Below, piece by piece: positions 1-7,115 of a stretch of DNA of 54,326 nucleotides (its first letter is position 1; each line of letters opens with the position of its first letter). The notes under the pieces were generated by a model. That model saw nothing but the letters and a program-made list of their open reading frames with translations. It was not told where the DNA came from and did no database searches. This DNA comes from Eubacteriales bacterium (lineage in GTDB: Bacteria; Bacillota; Clostridia; Oscillospirales; Oscillospiraceae). Both the position numbers and the translations under genes were made by a program. The stretch is taken from positions 1-54,326 of the forward strand of contig JAUNJE010000013.1 of assembly GCA_030533415.1 (NCBI GenBank), read 5' to 3'.

Positions 1-2
1 AG

Positions 3-344
3 CAGGTTAAGGAACTGACCGTTCTGGAGCTGTCCGAACTGGTCCACACCCTGGAGGAAGTTTTCGGTGTTTCCGCCGCTGCCGCCGCTGTTGCCGCTCC
101 CGCTGCTGCCGCCGTTGAAGAGGTCGAGGAGAAGACCGAGTTCGACGTCATCCTGAAGGCTGCCGGCGCTTCCAAGCTGGGCGTTATCAAGGTCGTCCGT
201 GCCGCTACCGGCCTGGGCCTGAAGGACGCCAAGGAGCTGGTCGACAACTGCCCCAAGACCCTGAAGGAAGCCATCTCCAAGGAAGACGCGGAGAAGCTGG
301 TCGCCGAGCTGAAGGAAGCTGGCGCCGACGCCGAGATCAAGTAA
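3..344 (+). CDS. rplL: 50S ribosomal protein L7/L12, 5' end missing
   Basis: The frame is open from the first complete codon and ends with TAA; 113 codons are present, so only about ten N-terminal residues are lost at the window edge. The visible part shows the dimerisation helices ([10 protein letters not shown]), the Ala/Pro-rich flexible hinge, and the C-terminal factor-binding domain with the hallmark [20 protein letters not shown]. In the family this protein forms the ribosomal stalk that recruits elongation factors to the 50S subunit. It normally follows rplJ, which would lie outside the window. A strong hairpin follows 24 bases after the stop. Identification is secure. Confidence 0.97.
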   Translation, partial: QVKELTVLELSELVHTLEEVFGVSAAAAAVAAPAAAAVEEVEEKTEFDVILKAAGASKLGVIKVVRAATGLGLKDAKELVDNCPKTLKEAISKEDAEKLVAELKEAGADAEIK

Positions 345-367
345 GTTTCTCTCAACGCCAAAGCTGT

Positions 368-391
368 GCCGCCGCCAGAAATGGCGGCGGC
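368..391 (+). terminator. rplL terminator hairpin (proximal copy)
   Basis: A 10-bp GC stem (368-377 with 382-391) closes a GAAA loop just after rplL. It is not followed by a T run. A nearly identical hairpin (22 of 24 bases) recurs at 937-960, where a T-rich tract does follow. This looks like a duplicated terminator with the U-tract left at the distal copy. Confidence 0.75.
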
Positions 392-523
392 TCTGATTGG
401 CAAGATTCAGAGCGGTTCATCAATTTCAGCTATCGAGTCTCTATTTGACATTGTCAGAAAAACAACTGTGTTTGCAAAGGTTTTGTTTACTCTCACACCA
501 TGGTGAAGGAGAAAATGAAAGAG

Positions 524-844
524 ATGAAGAAGCGTACAGTTTATAATAAACTTGTCCGTGACAAAATCCCTGAAATCGTCGAAGCCTCAGGCAACACTTG
601 TGTAACAGAGATTCTGTCTTATGATGCTTACATCCGGGCACTAGACAACAAGTTAAATGAGGAGCTGGCCGAGTACCTGCAGAGTAAATCCCTGGAGGAA
701 CTGGCAGACCTTCTGGAAGTCATGGACGCTGTTGTCAAAGCTAGGGGCTATACTTGGGATGATTTGACCCGTGTTCGCAAAGAAAAACGTGTTCACCGAG
801 GTGGATTCGACAAACGAATCTTCCTTAAGGAAGTAATTGAATAG
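524..844 (+). CDS. MazG-like all-alpha NTP pyrophosphohydrolase
   Basis: The protein has about 106 residues, starts MKKRTVYNKLVRDKIPEIVE and carries the acidic pairs of the all-alpha NTP-PPase fold (NEELAEYL, then EELADLLEVMDAV), consistent with Mg-dependent removal of pyrophosphate from non-canonical nucleotides. It resembles the small stand-alone house-cleaning group (COG4997-like). ATG 524 is preferred because homologues start close to NKLVRDKIP and the AAGGAG at 506-511 serves it; ATG 515 or 500 would add a few residues. The gene is more AT-rich than rplL and sits alone between two near-identical terminator hairpins, together with a remnant of the dispersed element, so it may be an acquired gene. 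The substrate is unknown. Confidence 0.8.
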   Translation: MKKRTVYNKLVRDKIPEIVEASGNTCVTEILSYDAYIRALDNKLNEELAEYLQSKSLEELADLLEVMDAVVKARGYTWDDLTRVRKEKRVHRGGFDKRIFLKEVIE

Positions 845-860
845 CAACCACCAACTGCGA

Positions 861-935
861 TCCATTTGGACGCAGTTCATTGCACCAAAGCTTCCCTTGT
901 GCGCTATAAGCACCAGTGGATTTATCGACTGTCTG
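861..935. mobile_element. Internally deleted remnant of the dispersed terminator-associated element
   Basis: The stretch 875-901 (CATTGCACCAAAGCTTCCC onward) matches the same interval of the copy at 40165-40426 almost base for base. Bases 901-935 then match the end of that copy, finishing in TTTATCGACTGTCTG, the terminal repeat. The middle of the element is missing and the other end is not recognisable. The remnant abuts the second rplL-type terminator hairpin. Confidence 0.75.
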
Positions 936-936
936 C

Positions 937-969
937 GCCGCCGCCAAAAATAGCGGCGGCTTTCTCTTT
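937..969 (+). terminator. Distal copy of the rplL terminator
   Basis: The stem GCCGCCGC (937-944) pairs with 953-960, followed by a T-rich tract (TTTCTCTTT, 961-969). It matches the hairpin at 368-391 at 22 of 24 positions. Bases 970-1181 up to the next start codon show nothing further that I can name. Confidence 0.75.
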
Positions 970-1181
970 CCCCTGCGGACCAACACAGAGATTTGCGCAG
1001 GAATGGGGAAATCTCTATGCCGGCCTAATCCTTCTTTCCGATAAGCATATTTCATTTTACCGGAAAGACATCGACCAATGGCGCCGCCCTTTTGCCCCTT
1101 CGGAGCGCAAAAGCCGTCTCATACGATCTTCCTATCAAAACCTTCTTTTTGGTGGAGTATCGGTATCAGAAAGGACATCCT

Positions 1182-2096
1182 ATGGACCTGGAAAACACCC
1201 TCTCAACGATTGCCTCTTACATACCCGAGGATCTGGGGCAGGCTGTCTCAGACGCTGTGTCTTACATTCCCGATGATTGGGAACAGGTAATCAAGCATGC
1301 GGCCTCCTATATCCCCACGGAAATCGACCTGATGACTGCGGCCCAGTTTATGATGTACTTTGCCGTTGCCTCCTTGATTCTCGGCGTCATCAGCCGGGTG
1401 GTGCTGGGAAAACGCTCCAGTCTGAACCACTCCCTGTCCTCGGTGGTGGGCATTCTGTTCATCTATGCCGTGACCATTGGGGTCTATACCTTCAAGCCAT
1501 GGAATCTGGAGGCGCTCCTCTCCCCTCTTCCCTTTGTCACCTTCTCCGGGGAATATCTGATCATCTTCCCCATTGCCGATGCCCAGTTCCCGGCCCTTTG
1601 CTCGGAGGTGCTTTCCTTGGTGATTTTGGCCTTCCTGGTGAATCTGCTGGATACCCTGATCCCCAAGGGTAAGACTATGGTGGGCTGGTATCTGCTGCGG
1701 TTTTTAAGTGTCATTGCGGCCATGGTACTGCATCTTCTTGTGCGGTGGGCCTTCCGGACCTACCTGCCCGGCTTGCTGGTCACCTATGCTCCCAGCATTC
1801 TGCTGGTGCTTCTCATTTTTATGATGCTTTCCGGCGCGCTGAATCTGATCCTCGGGCTGGTCATTACCATGGCAAACCCCTTCATGGGCGCCATGTATAC
1901 CTTCTTCTTCTCCAATCTCGTCGGCAAACAGCTGAGCAAGGCCATGTTCTCCAGTGCGATCCTGTGCGCTGTGGTTTACCTGCTGGAATACTTTGGCTAT
2001 ACCGTAATCTGCATCACCTCGGCGGCTTTGATTGCCTATATTCCGTTGGTACTTTTGCTGCTGATTCTGTGGTATCTGATCGGCCACGTTCTGTAA
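1182..2096 (+). CDS. Polytopic membrane protein with triple SYIP repeat, function unknown
   Basis: This 304-residue protein has a hydrophilic N-terminus built of three tandem 15-residue units: ASYIPEDLGQAVSDA, VSYIPDDWEQVIKHA and a shorter ASYIPTEIDLM (residues about 11-51). About seven hydrophobic segments follow up to the C-terminus, so it should be an integral membrane protein. ATG 1182 is chosen because GAAAGGA lies seven bases upstream; an in-frame start at 1092 would add a poorly supported 30 residues. I recognise no enzymatic motif. It stands alone and is followed by a duplicated terminator and a dispersed element. Confidence 0.8.
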   Translation: MDLENTLSTIASYIPEDLGQAVSDAVSYIPDDWEQVIKHAASYIPTEIDLMTAAQFMMYFAVASLILGVISRVVLGKRSSLNHSLSSVVGILFIYAVTIGVYTFKPWNLEALLSPLPFVTFSGEYLIIFPIADAQFPALCSEVLSLVILAFLVNLLDTLIPKGKTMVGWYLLRFLSVIAAMVLHLLVRWAFRTYLPGLLVTYAPSILLVLLIFMMLSGALNLILGLVITMANPFMGAMYTFFFSNLVGKQLSKAMFSSAILCAVVYLLEYFGYTVICITSAALIAYIPLVLLLLILWYLIGHVL

Positions 2097-2104
2097 TACC
2101 AATT

Positions 2105-2127
2105 GTCCTCCGCAAATGCGGAGGGCT
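2105..2127 (+). terminator. Terminator hairpin, left copy of a 23-bp direct repeat
   Basis: CCTCCGCAAATGCGGAGG forms an 8-bp stem nine bases after the membrane-protein gene. The 23 bases 2105-2127 recur exactly at 2383-2405, on the other side of the element. This left copy is followed by the element end CAGATTGTCG instead of a T run. Confidence 0.8.
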
Positions 2128-2382
2128 CAGATTGTCGATAACCCCTCTGGCGCGGGAGCGCCCAAGGCTCCCTTGTGCAAAGGGAGCTGTCACGCGAGCA
2201 GCGTGACTGAGGGATTGACGCGGTAAAATGTTTCCTTTTCGCCGAAGTCCAATGCGAATTCGTAACATTCAGCTGCACAATCCCTCCGAGGCGGCTTGCG
2301 CCGCCCCACCTCCCTTTGCACAAGGGAGGCTTTGGTGCAGTGCAAATTGGTTACGTTTGAAATTACTTTTTCGACACTCTGC
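2128..2382. mobile_element. Dispersed terminator-associated element, copy A (intact)
   Basis: This is a 255-bp non-coding repeat. Its ends are imperfect inverted repeats: left CAGATTGTCGATAA, right (reverse complement) CAGAGTGTCGAAAA. Inside are two arms that are themselves inverted copies: CTCCCTTGTGCAAAGGGAG near 2168-2186 against CTCCCTTTGCACAAGGGAG near 2311-2329, and GAGGGATTG against CAATCCCTC. The single strand could fold into a long branched hairpin. Related copies lie at 22145, 37815 and 40165, with a remnant at 861. The element is bracketed by an exact 23-bp direct repeat that is the local terminator stem. No transposase is present, so it would have to be mobilised in trans if it is mobile. 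Confidence 0.85.
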
Positions 2383-2405
2383 GTCCTCCGCAAATGCGGA
2401 GGGCT
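2383..2405 (+). terminator. Terminator hairpin, right copy of the 23-bp direct repeat
   Basis: Identical to 2105-2127. It is followed by a T-containing tract (TTCCATTTTT), so it looks like the functional end of the original terminator. Confidence 0.8.
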
Positions 2406-2424
2406 TTCCATTTTTCGACACGAA

Positions 2425-2453
2425 TTGACATCCCGGAGATGCTGTGGTAGAAT
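2425..2453 (+). promoter_or_regulatory. Promoter of the NagZ-like gene
   Basis: TTGACA (2425-2430) and TAGAAT (2448-2453) are separated by 17 bases, placing a start site a few bases before the ribosome binding site GGGAGG of the gene at 2472. Confidence 0.75.
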
Positions 2454-2471
2454 TTCCGGGAGGTGAAAAGC

Positions 2472-3626
2472 ATGAAAATTCTGCTCGTTTTGCTGTGCTT
2501 TCTGATGTTTACCGGATGCGCCTCCGCCCTGCCTGAGGAGACCTCCGGGACCTTTTCCACTGAGGAAACCGCCGCACCGGAGCCTGTTGATACGGAGCCT
2601 GTCTCCATAGAGACCCAGCCTGCCGATCCCATTCGGGAACTGCTGAATCAGATGTCGCTGGAGGAGCGGGTGGGGCAGCTGTTTCTGGCCCGCTGTGATG
2701 CAAGGACTGCCCTGAATGACATCGCGCAATATCATTTGGGCGGCTTTGTGCTGTTCGTCCAGGATTTTGACGGGCAGACGCCGGATTCCATCCGGGAAAC
2801 CCTTGCCGCTTATCAGAATACCGCCAAACTCCCCCTGCTCATCGCAGTGGACGAGGAGGGCGGCACCGTCACCCGAATCAGCCGGTATCCCGCCTTCCGG
2901 GACAGCCCGTTTCCCTCTGCGCGGGATGCCTTTGCCTGGGGTGGGCTGGCCCAGGTGCTTTCCTATGAGGAGGAAAAGTGTATGCTGCTGTCCTCCCTTC
3001 AAATCAATGTGAATTTGGGACCGGTTTGCGATATTGCCACCGATCCGGAAGCCTTCCTGTACCAGCGCTCCCTTGGACAGAACGCTCAGGTGACCTCCGG
3101 TTTCGTCTCCGAAACCGTACAGATTATGGACCGCTACGGCATCGGCAGCGTGCTGAAGCATTTCCCCGGCTATGGCAACAATTCGGACACCCATACCGGG
3201 ACTGCCGTGGACAGCCGATCTATGGAGGTGCTTGCGGAAAATGACCTCATTCCCTTTGCCGCCGGCATTGAGGCTGGCTGCGGCGCGGTCATGGTCAGCC
3301 ACACCATTGTACAGGCGCTGGACGCGGAGCTTCCCGCCTCCCTCTCCCCTGCCGTGCACCAATACCTTCGGAAGGATATGGGGTTTGACGGGGTCATCGT
3401 CACCGACGATCTGGTCATGGAGGCCATTTCCGGTCAGTACGGCGCCGGAGAAGCGGCTGTACTGGCGGTTTTGGCGGGAAATGACCTGCTGTGCTCTACG
3501 GACTATCCCACCCAATATGATGCGGTACTGGACGCCGTGCTGGAGGGAAGAATTGATATCGATGTTCTGAACGACCGCGCCACCCATGTATTGAAATGGA
3601 AAATGGCGCTTGGTTTGTTGGGTTAA
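2472..3626 (+). CDS. nagZ: Glycoside hydrolase family 3 lipoprotein, NagZ-like beta-N-acetylhexosaminidase
   Basis: The 384-residue protein begins with a lipoprotein signal peptide (hydrophobic stretch then FTGC lipobox), so it should be anchored outside the membrane. The catalytic domain has the NagZ signature KHFPGYGNNSDTHTG (general acid/base Asp-His loop) and GFDGVIVTDDLVMEAIS, which carries the nucleophile Asp. Family members remove terminal N-acetylglucosamine from muropeptides and related glycosides. An acidic Thr/Glu-rich linker (about residues 25-60) separates the lipid anchor from the barrel. ATG 2472 follows GGGAGG with good spacing. It has its own promoter and terminator, so it appears monocistronic. 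The symbol is by family resemblance. Confidence 0.88.
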   Translation: MKILLVLLCFLMFTGCASALPEETSGTFSTEETAAPEPVDTEPVSIETQPADPIRELLNQMSLEERVGQLFLARCDARTALNDIAQYHLGGFVLFVQDFDGQTPDSIRETLAAYQNTAKLPLLIAVDEEGGTVTRISRYPAFRDSPFPSARDAFAWGGLAQVLSYEEEKCMLLSSLQINVNLGPVCDIATDPEAFLYQRSLGQNAQVTSGFVSETVQIMDRYGIGSVLKHFPGYGNNSDTHTGTAVDSRSMEVLAENDLIPFAAGIEAGCGAVMVSHTIVQALDAELPASLSPAVHQYLRKDMGFDGVIVTDDLVMEAISGQYGAGEAAVLAVLAGNDLLCSTDYPTQYDAVLDAVLEGRIDIDVLNDRATHVLKWKMALGLLG

Positions 3627-3724
3627 TGTTCTCATTTTATGGGACCCCCGAAGGAACTTTCGCCTTTGGCCCTTCGCAAGAAGGGTACCCTAAGATAGCT
3701 TTGACATCCTAACGAAATAAGGAA

Positions 3725-3756
3725 GCGGTGCAGCCATATCGGCTGCACCGCTTTTT
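3725..3756 (+). terminator. Strong rho-independent terminator after nagZ
   Basis: An 11-bp perfect stem (3725-3735 with 3741-3751) is followed by TTTTT. It lies about 100 bases beyond the gene. Bases 3757-3860 show no gene. Confidence 0.85.
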
Positions 3757-3860
3757 ATGCTCATTTTCGGGCATACACTAATCTTTTGCTTTTTCAAAGT
3801 ACCGGTGGGCACGGCGGTTCGATTTCCGCTGATATTTCTCCTTGTTCGATAAATAGCCAT

Positions 3861-4352
3861 TTACAGATGTTCTTTGCTATATTCAAGAATCTGCTTCTTC
3901 ACGGAATTGAACTTTGCTTCGTCATATACATATTCTTTTCTAGGCTTTACAAAGTTCTTACTGCCCCGCTTTTCATAGCTATATCTGGGAATGAGTTGGA
4001 TGTGGTAATGGTTGTTGGGTCCGTCACACATGGTGCACATATATACACGCTCACATTGATAGACGTCCTTTATAATGTTCATAAAGCATTTGGCATAACG
4101 GATGATTTTTTCATTGACCGAATCGGGCGCTTCACTCATGTCATGATAATGCTCTATTGTCGCAATGCACATATGACCGTCGGCTCTCGGATTCCCGACA
4201 AAAAAGCATTCTATGTCTTCGTCTTCATATAGAAGCTTATCACGGTTGTCGCCGTATACAGCGCCGTTATGCTTCCTGTTAAAACAGGTAGGGCAAATTC
4301 CCAAATCCGTTAATTCGCCCGGTGTTAGCTTCATTAGTTCCTGTTCCGTCAT
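3861..4352 (-). CDS. HIT-superfamily protein with HxHxQ motif
   Basis: The 163-residue protein carries NNHYHIQLIPRY near its C-terminal third. This is the histidine-triad segment in the HxHxQ form seen in the GalT-like branch rather than the HxHxH form of Hint/Fhit. HIT proteins cleave or transfer nucleotidyl groups through the middle histidine. An N-terminal CPTCFNRKH may bind metal. ATG 4352 is chosen because GGGGAGGTG lies directly upstream; an upstream in-frame start at 4367 has no ribosome binding site. The gene is visibly more AT-rich than neighbouring mrp. The substrate cannot be read from the sequence. Confidence 0.82.
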   Translation of the reverse strand: MTEQELMKLTPGELTDLGICPTCFNRKHNGAVYGDNRDKLLYEDEDIECFFVGNPRADGHMCIATIEHYHDMSEAPDSVNEKIIRYAKCFMNIIKDVYQCERVYMCTMCDGPNNHYHIQLIPRYSYEKRGSKNFVKPRKEYVYDEAKFNSVKKQILEYSKEHL

Positions 4353-4385
4353 AGTGCACCTCCCCAAATTCTTTTTTTTCGTTTT

Positions 4386-5213
4386 TTATGACTCCGCCCT
4401 TTCGATGGCTTCTACCACGTCCGCCAGGGCATCCGTGGGAACCGTCTCCATCAGGCCGCTGTCGAAGGCCTCCGCCACAGCCGGATCGATGGGCAGCCGC
4501 GCCAGCACAGGCAGACCGAACTGTGCCGCCACCTCGTCCAAGTGGCTCTTGCCAAAGACGCTGATCTTCCTGCCGCAGTCAGGGCACTGGAGATACGCAT
4601 AATTCTCCACAAAGCCCAGCACAGGAATGTGCATCATGTTTGCCATCTTGACCGCCTTGGAAACGATCAGGCTCACCAGATCCTGAGGGCTGGTGACAAT
4701 GACGATCCCGTCCACAGGCAGGCTCTGGAACACCGTCAGAGGGACATCCCCCGTTCCGGGAGGCATGTCCACAAACAGGTAATCCACATCCTCCCAGACC
4801 ACATCGGTCCAGAACTGCTTCACCGCGCCGGCAATGACCGGGCCACGCCATACCACAGGATCGGCGGGATTGTCCAGCAGCAGGTTGATGGACATGACCT
4901 GAATGCCGCCCCGGGTCAGGGCGGGATACAACCCGTCCTCATTGGCGCCCTGGCACTCGGTGACGCCGAAGGCCGTGGGCGCGGAGGGGCCGGTGATATC
5001 GGCATCCAGAATACCCACGCGCTTGCCCTGCCGGGCCATGGCCACCGCCAGCAGGGAGGTGACGGTGGACTTGCCTACGCCGCCCTTGCCGGATACCACG
5101 GCGATGACCTTTTTGACATTGGACTTGGGATTCAGCGCAGCCAGCAGGCTTTCCGCCGTGCGGTCAGCGCAGTCGGAACCGCAGCTGGAACAGTTGCCGT
5201 TGCAAGAACTCAT
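4386..5213 (-). CDS. mrp: Mrp/NBP35-type P-loop ATPase, iron-sulfur cluster carrier
   Basis: 275 residues. The N-terminus is cysteine-rich (CNGNCSSCGSDC), the type of motif that binds a cluster in NBP35-like proteins. The Walker A is the deviant GKGGVGKST, with DADITGPSAPTAFG and the DYLFVDMPPGTGD switch typical of Mrp. A C-terminal CPDC pair (near residue 208) is the expected second cluster ligand set. The family shuttles Fe-S clusters to apo-proteins in the cytosol. AGGAG precedes the ATG. A consensus promoter lies directly upstream (5246-5274), so the gene is probably transcribed on its own. Confidence 0.93.
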   Translation of the reverse strand: MSSCNGNCSSCGSDCADRTAESLLAALNPKSNVKKVIAVVSGKGGVGKSTVTSLLAVAMARQGKRVGILDADITGPSAPTAFGVTECQGANEDGLYPALTRGGIQVMSINLLLDNPADPVVWRGPVIAGAVKQFWTDVVWEDVDYLFVDMPPGTGDVPLTVFQSLPVDGIVIVTSPQDLVSLIVSKAVKMANMMHIPVLGFVENYAYLQCPDCGRKISVFGKSHLDEVAAQFGLPVLARLPIDPAVAEAFDSGLMETVPTDALADVVEAIERAES

Positions 5214-5245
5214 TGTGATTCTCTCCTTTGCATTTGTCTTTCTGC

Positions 5246-5274
5246 ATTATAGGACTTTGTTTGGATAGTGTCAA
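5246..5274 (-). promoter_or_regulatory. Promoter of mrp
   Basis: On the minus strand TTGACA (5274-5269), a 17-base spacer and TATAAT (5251-5246) form a full consensus sigma-A promoter about 35 bases ahead of the mrp start. Confidence 0.85.
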
Positions 5275-5363
5275 CCTCTGATACTGTTTCTTTATAAAAT
5301 GTTTTATTTTTATAAAGAAGGCACCGCCTGCCGGCGTTGCCGTTTTTGTGATTTTCCTCTGTA

Positions 5364-5912
5364 TTATCTCTCGGAAGCCAGCACCGCATACCAGCTTGCG
5401 TCACAAATGCCCTGGTTATTCCAATCGGACTGGCGCTGGGTTCCCTCATATTTCATCCCGCATTTTCGCATCACGGCGCCGGAATTGGGATTTCGAATAT
5501 CATGCCGGGCTTCGATGCGCCGCACACCAACCTCACAGAACAGATAATTTATGACCGCGTTCAGCGCTTCCGGCATGATTCCCATGTGCCACCAGCGCCT
5601 GCCAATACAGTAGCCGATTTCAGCCTTCTCCACCCGGTCGTCATGAGAAACCACGCCGATGCTGCCAATGGGCTGCGCAAGTTCCTTCAGAACGATTGCC
5701 CAATGATAGTTATCCGTTTTCCCATATCCTTCCGTCCAGCTTTGCAATACCATCCTGCTGACTTCCGGGCTGCTGTGCGGCGGCCATGTCAGATATTGGG
5801 TGACCGCTTCATCCCTGGCCCAGTTCACATACATCGCCTGGGCGTCGTCCAGGGTAAACCGCCGCAAACACAGGCGGGGTGTTTCGATTTCTTTTGTTCC
5901 CAAGTGTTTCAT
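5364..5912 (-). CDS. GNAT-family N-acetyltransferase, RimJ/RimL type
   Basis: 182 residues beginning MKHLGTKEIETPRLCLRRF, the usual opening of RimJ/RimL-like enzymes. The acetyl-CoA-binding region is IGYCIGRRWWHMGIMPEALNAV, followed by RIEARHDIRNPNSGAVMRKCGM. Relatives acetylate amino groups of proteins or small molecules; the substrate is not predictable. ATG 5912 has AAAGGAGG upstream; a longer frame to 6011 has no such support and would overlap the NUDIX gene. It lies 43 bases downstream of the NUDIX gene on the same strand and may be co-transcribed with it. Confidence 0.88.
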   Translation of the reverse strand: MKHLGTKEIETPRLCLRRFTLDDAQAMYVNWARDEAVTQYLTWPPHSSPEVSRMVLQSWTEGYGKTDNYHWAIVLKELAQPIGSIGVVSHDDRVEKAEIGYCIGRRWWHMGIMPEALNAVINYLFCEVGVRRIEARHDIRNPNSGAVMRKCGMKYEGTQRQSDWNNQGICDASWYAVLASER

Positions 5913-5955
5913 GGCTGCCCTCCTTTTTTCATGCTTTTGCAAAAGTCCGGTTTTG

Positions 5956-6441
5956 TCAGAATTCACGCAGAACCGCAAATTCTGTTCCACCCTCTTGGAC
6001 AATTCCTCCATAGAGCCGGTCCGTAAACTGCCCCTCCCGGAGATAGTGCAGCATCACATGCTTGGCAGTAACCGGCATATCCAGCCCGGGAAGATCGCTA
6101 TAAGAGATCCAGCGCAGGATTCCCTCGGTGCTCTTTAACTCCCGCTTCTCTTTTAACCGGGCAAAGAAATAATAATTCTGCCTGATCTCCCCATTTTTAA
6201 GGCGCAGCGTTACATAGCGAAGGCGCAGCCCCTCTATGTCCGCCTCGGACAGGCCAAGCTCTTCTCCCATCTCCCGAACCGCGCACCGCTTCGGGTCATT
6301 CCATTCTTCGGGTTCAAAGTGACCGCCCGCAGAACCGATATATTGATTGTTCACCACCCGGGAACCGATACGGTACAGGCACAAAATGCCGGTGTCATTG
6401 ACCAGGCAGATCGAGGTCATACTGCGTAATTTCTTTTCCAC
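5956..6441 (-). CDS. NUDIX hydrolase with a two-residue-longer Nudix box
   Basis: 161 residues. The Nudix segment is GHFEPEEWNDPKRCAVREMGEELGL. The REMGEE helix and the leading glycine are in place, but nine residues instead of seven separate the first Glu from REMGEE. NUDIX enzymes hydrolyse nucleoside diphosphate derivatives. The start is GTG 6441, with a perfect AGGAGG five bases upstream. It lies between an unknown gene at 6492 and the GNAT gene; the stem-loop at 6460-6485 separates it from the former. The substrate is unknown. Confidence 0.85.
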   Translation of the reverse strand: MEKKLRSMTSICLVNDTGILCLYRIGSRVVNNQYIGSAGGHFEPEEWNDPKRCAVREMGEELGLSEADIEGLRLRYVTLRLKNGEIRQNYYFFARLKEKRELKSTEGILRWISYSDLPGLDMPVTAKHVMLHYLREGQFTDRLYGGIVQEGGTEFAVLREF

Positions 6442-6459
6442 TGGGTCCTCCTGGAAATT

Positions 6460-6485
6460 CCGGGAGGGGGAATTTCCCCTCCCGG
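6460..6485 (-). terminator. Intergenic stem-loop between the 6492 gene and the NUDIX gene
   Basis: A perfect 10-bp GC stem (6460-6469 with 6476-6485) with a six-base AT loop. On the minus strand it lies between the stop of the upstream gene and the NUDIX ribosome binding site. It lacks a long U-tract, so it may only attenuate. Confidence 0.6.
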
Positions 6486-6491
6486 CTGCTG

Positions 6492-7100
6492 TTATTCCTC
6501 TTCCGGTGCGGGCGCATCCAGCGCTTCCGGTTCCTTTTGTTCCGGCTTTTTCTCTCTGGCCGCCGCTTTTTCCGCGGCTTCCTCTTCGGCCGCTTCCTTC
6601 AGGGCATTCAGCTCATTGCGCAGGCGCACCATGCGCATAATGGCGCTGGTAAAGCAAAACACGCCAAACACATTCAGCATCCACCATTCTCCCACCTCGC
6701 CCGTAACCAGCTTCTTGCCGACCGCAACGGCAAAGAAGGCGACGCCGACAATGGCCTCCATTTTAGAGCGTCTCTGATGGATGTGCACGGCTTCCTCAAT
6801 CCGGTCGTCATGGGTGGTATCGGACATCTTCCAGTGCCCGTCAATTTTAATATAGGGAATGCCGTTCTCCAGCTGGAAGGGCGTCTGCTGTCCATAGACC
6901 ACGGTGACGGTATCGATCTGCAGAACCTTTTCCTTGCGGACGGGGTTCATGATTTTCAGGTGCTTGCGCTCCACATCCGCCTCAAAAGTAACGCACTCCG
7001 TCTCCGTCACCAGACATTTCCAGACCTTCTCCTCACCGTCAATATCCAGTGTCCAGACAAATTCCTTTGGCTCTACCGGCTGATTTTTGCTCTTGCTCAT
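6492..7100 (-). CDS. Unknown membrane-associated protein with charged C-terminal tail
   Basis: 202 residues, not recognised. The N-terminal 100 residues look like a soluble beta-rich domain (alternating VWTLDIDGEEKVWKC and VLQIDTVTVVYG strands). Two hydrophobic segments follow at about residues 114-131 and 139-156. The last 45 residues are almost entirely Ala, Glu, Lys and Pro and probably form an exposed helix or disordered tail. AAGGAG precedes the ATG. It follows the ABC-F gene by 15 bases and is probably in the same operon. Confidence 0.75.
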   Translation of the reverse strand: MSKSKNQPVEPKEFVWTLDIDGEEKVWKCLVTETECVTFEADVERKHLKIMNPVRKEKVLQIDTVTVVYGQQTPFQLENGIPYIKIDGHWKMSDTTHDDRIEEAVHIHQRRSKMEAIVGVAFFAVAVGKKLVTGEVGEWWMLNVFGVFCFTSAIMRMVRLRNELNALKEAAEEEAAEKAAAREKKPEQKEPEALDAPAPEEE

Positions 7101-7115
7101 GTTTTCGCTCCTTTG

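Noticed and set aside
2190-3635. Open frame of 481 codons opposite the NagZ-like gene
   Set aside because: Antisense shadow extending into a dispersed element; no motif.
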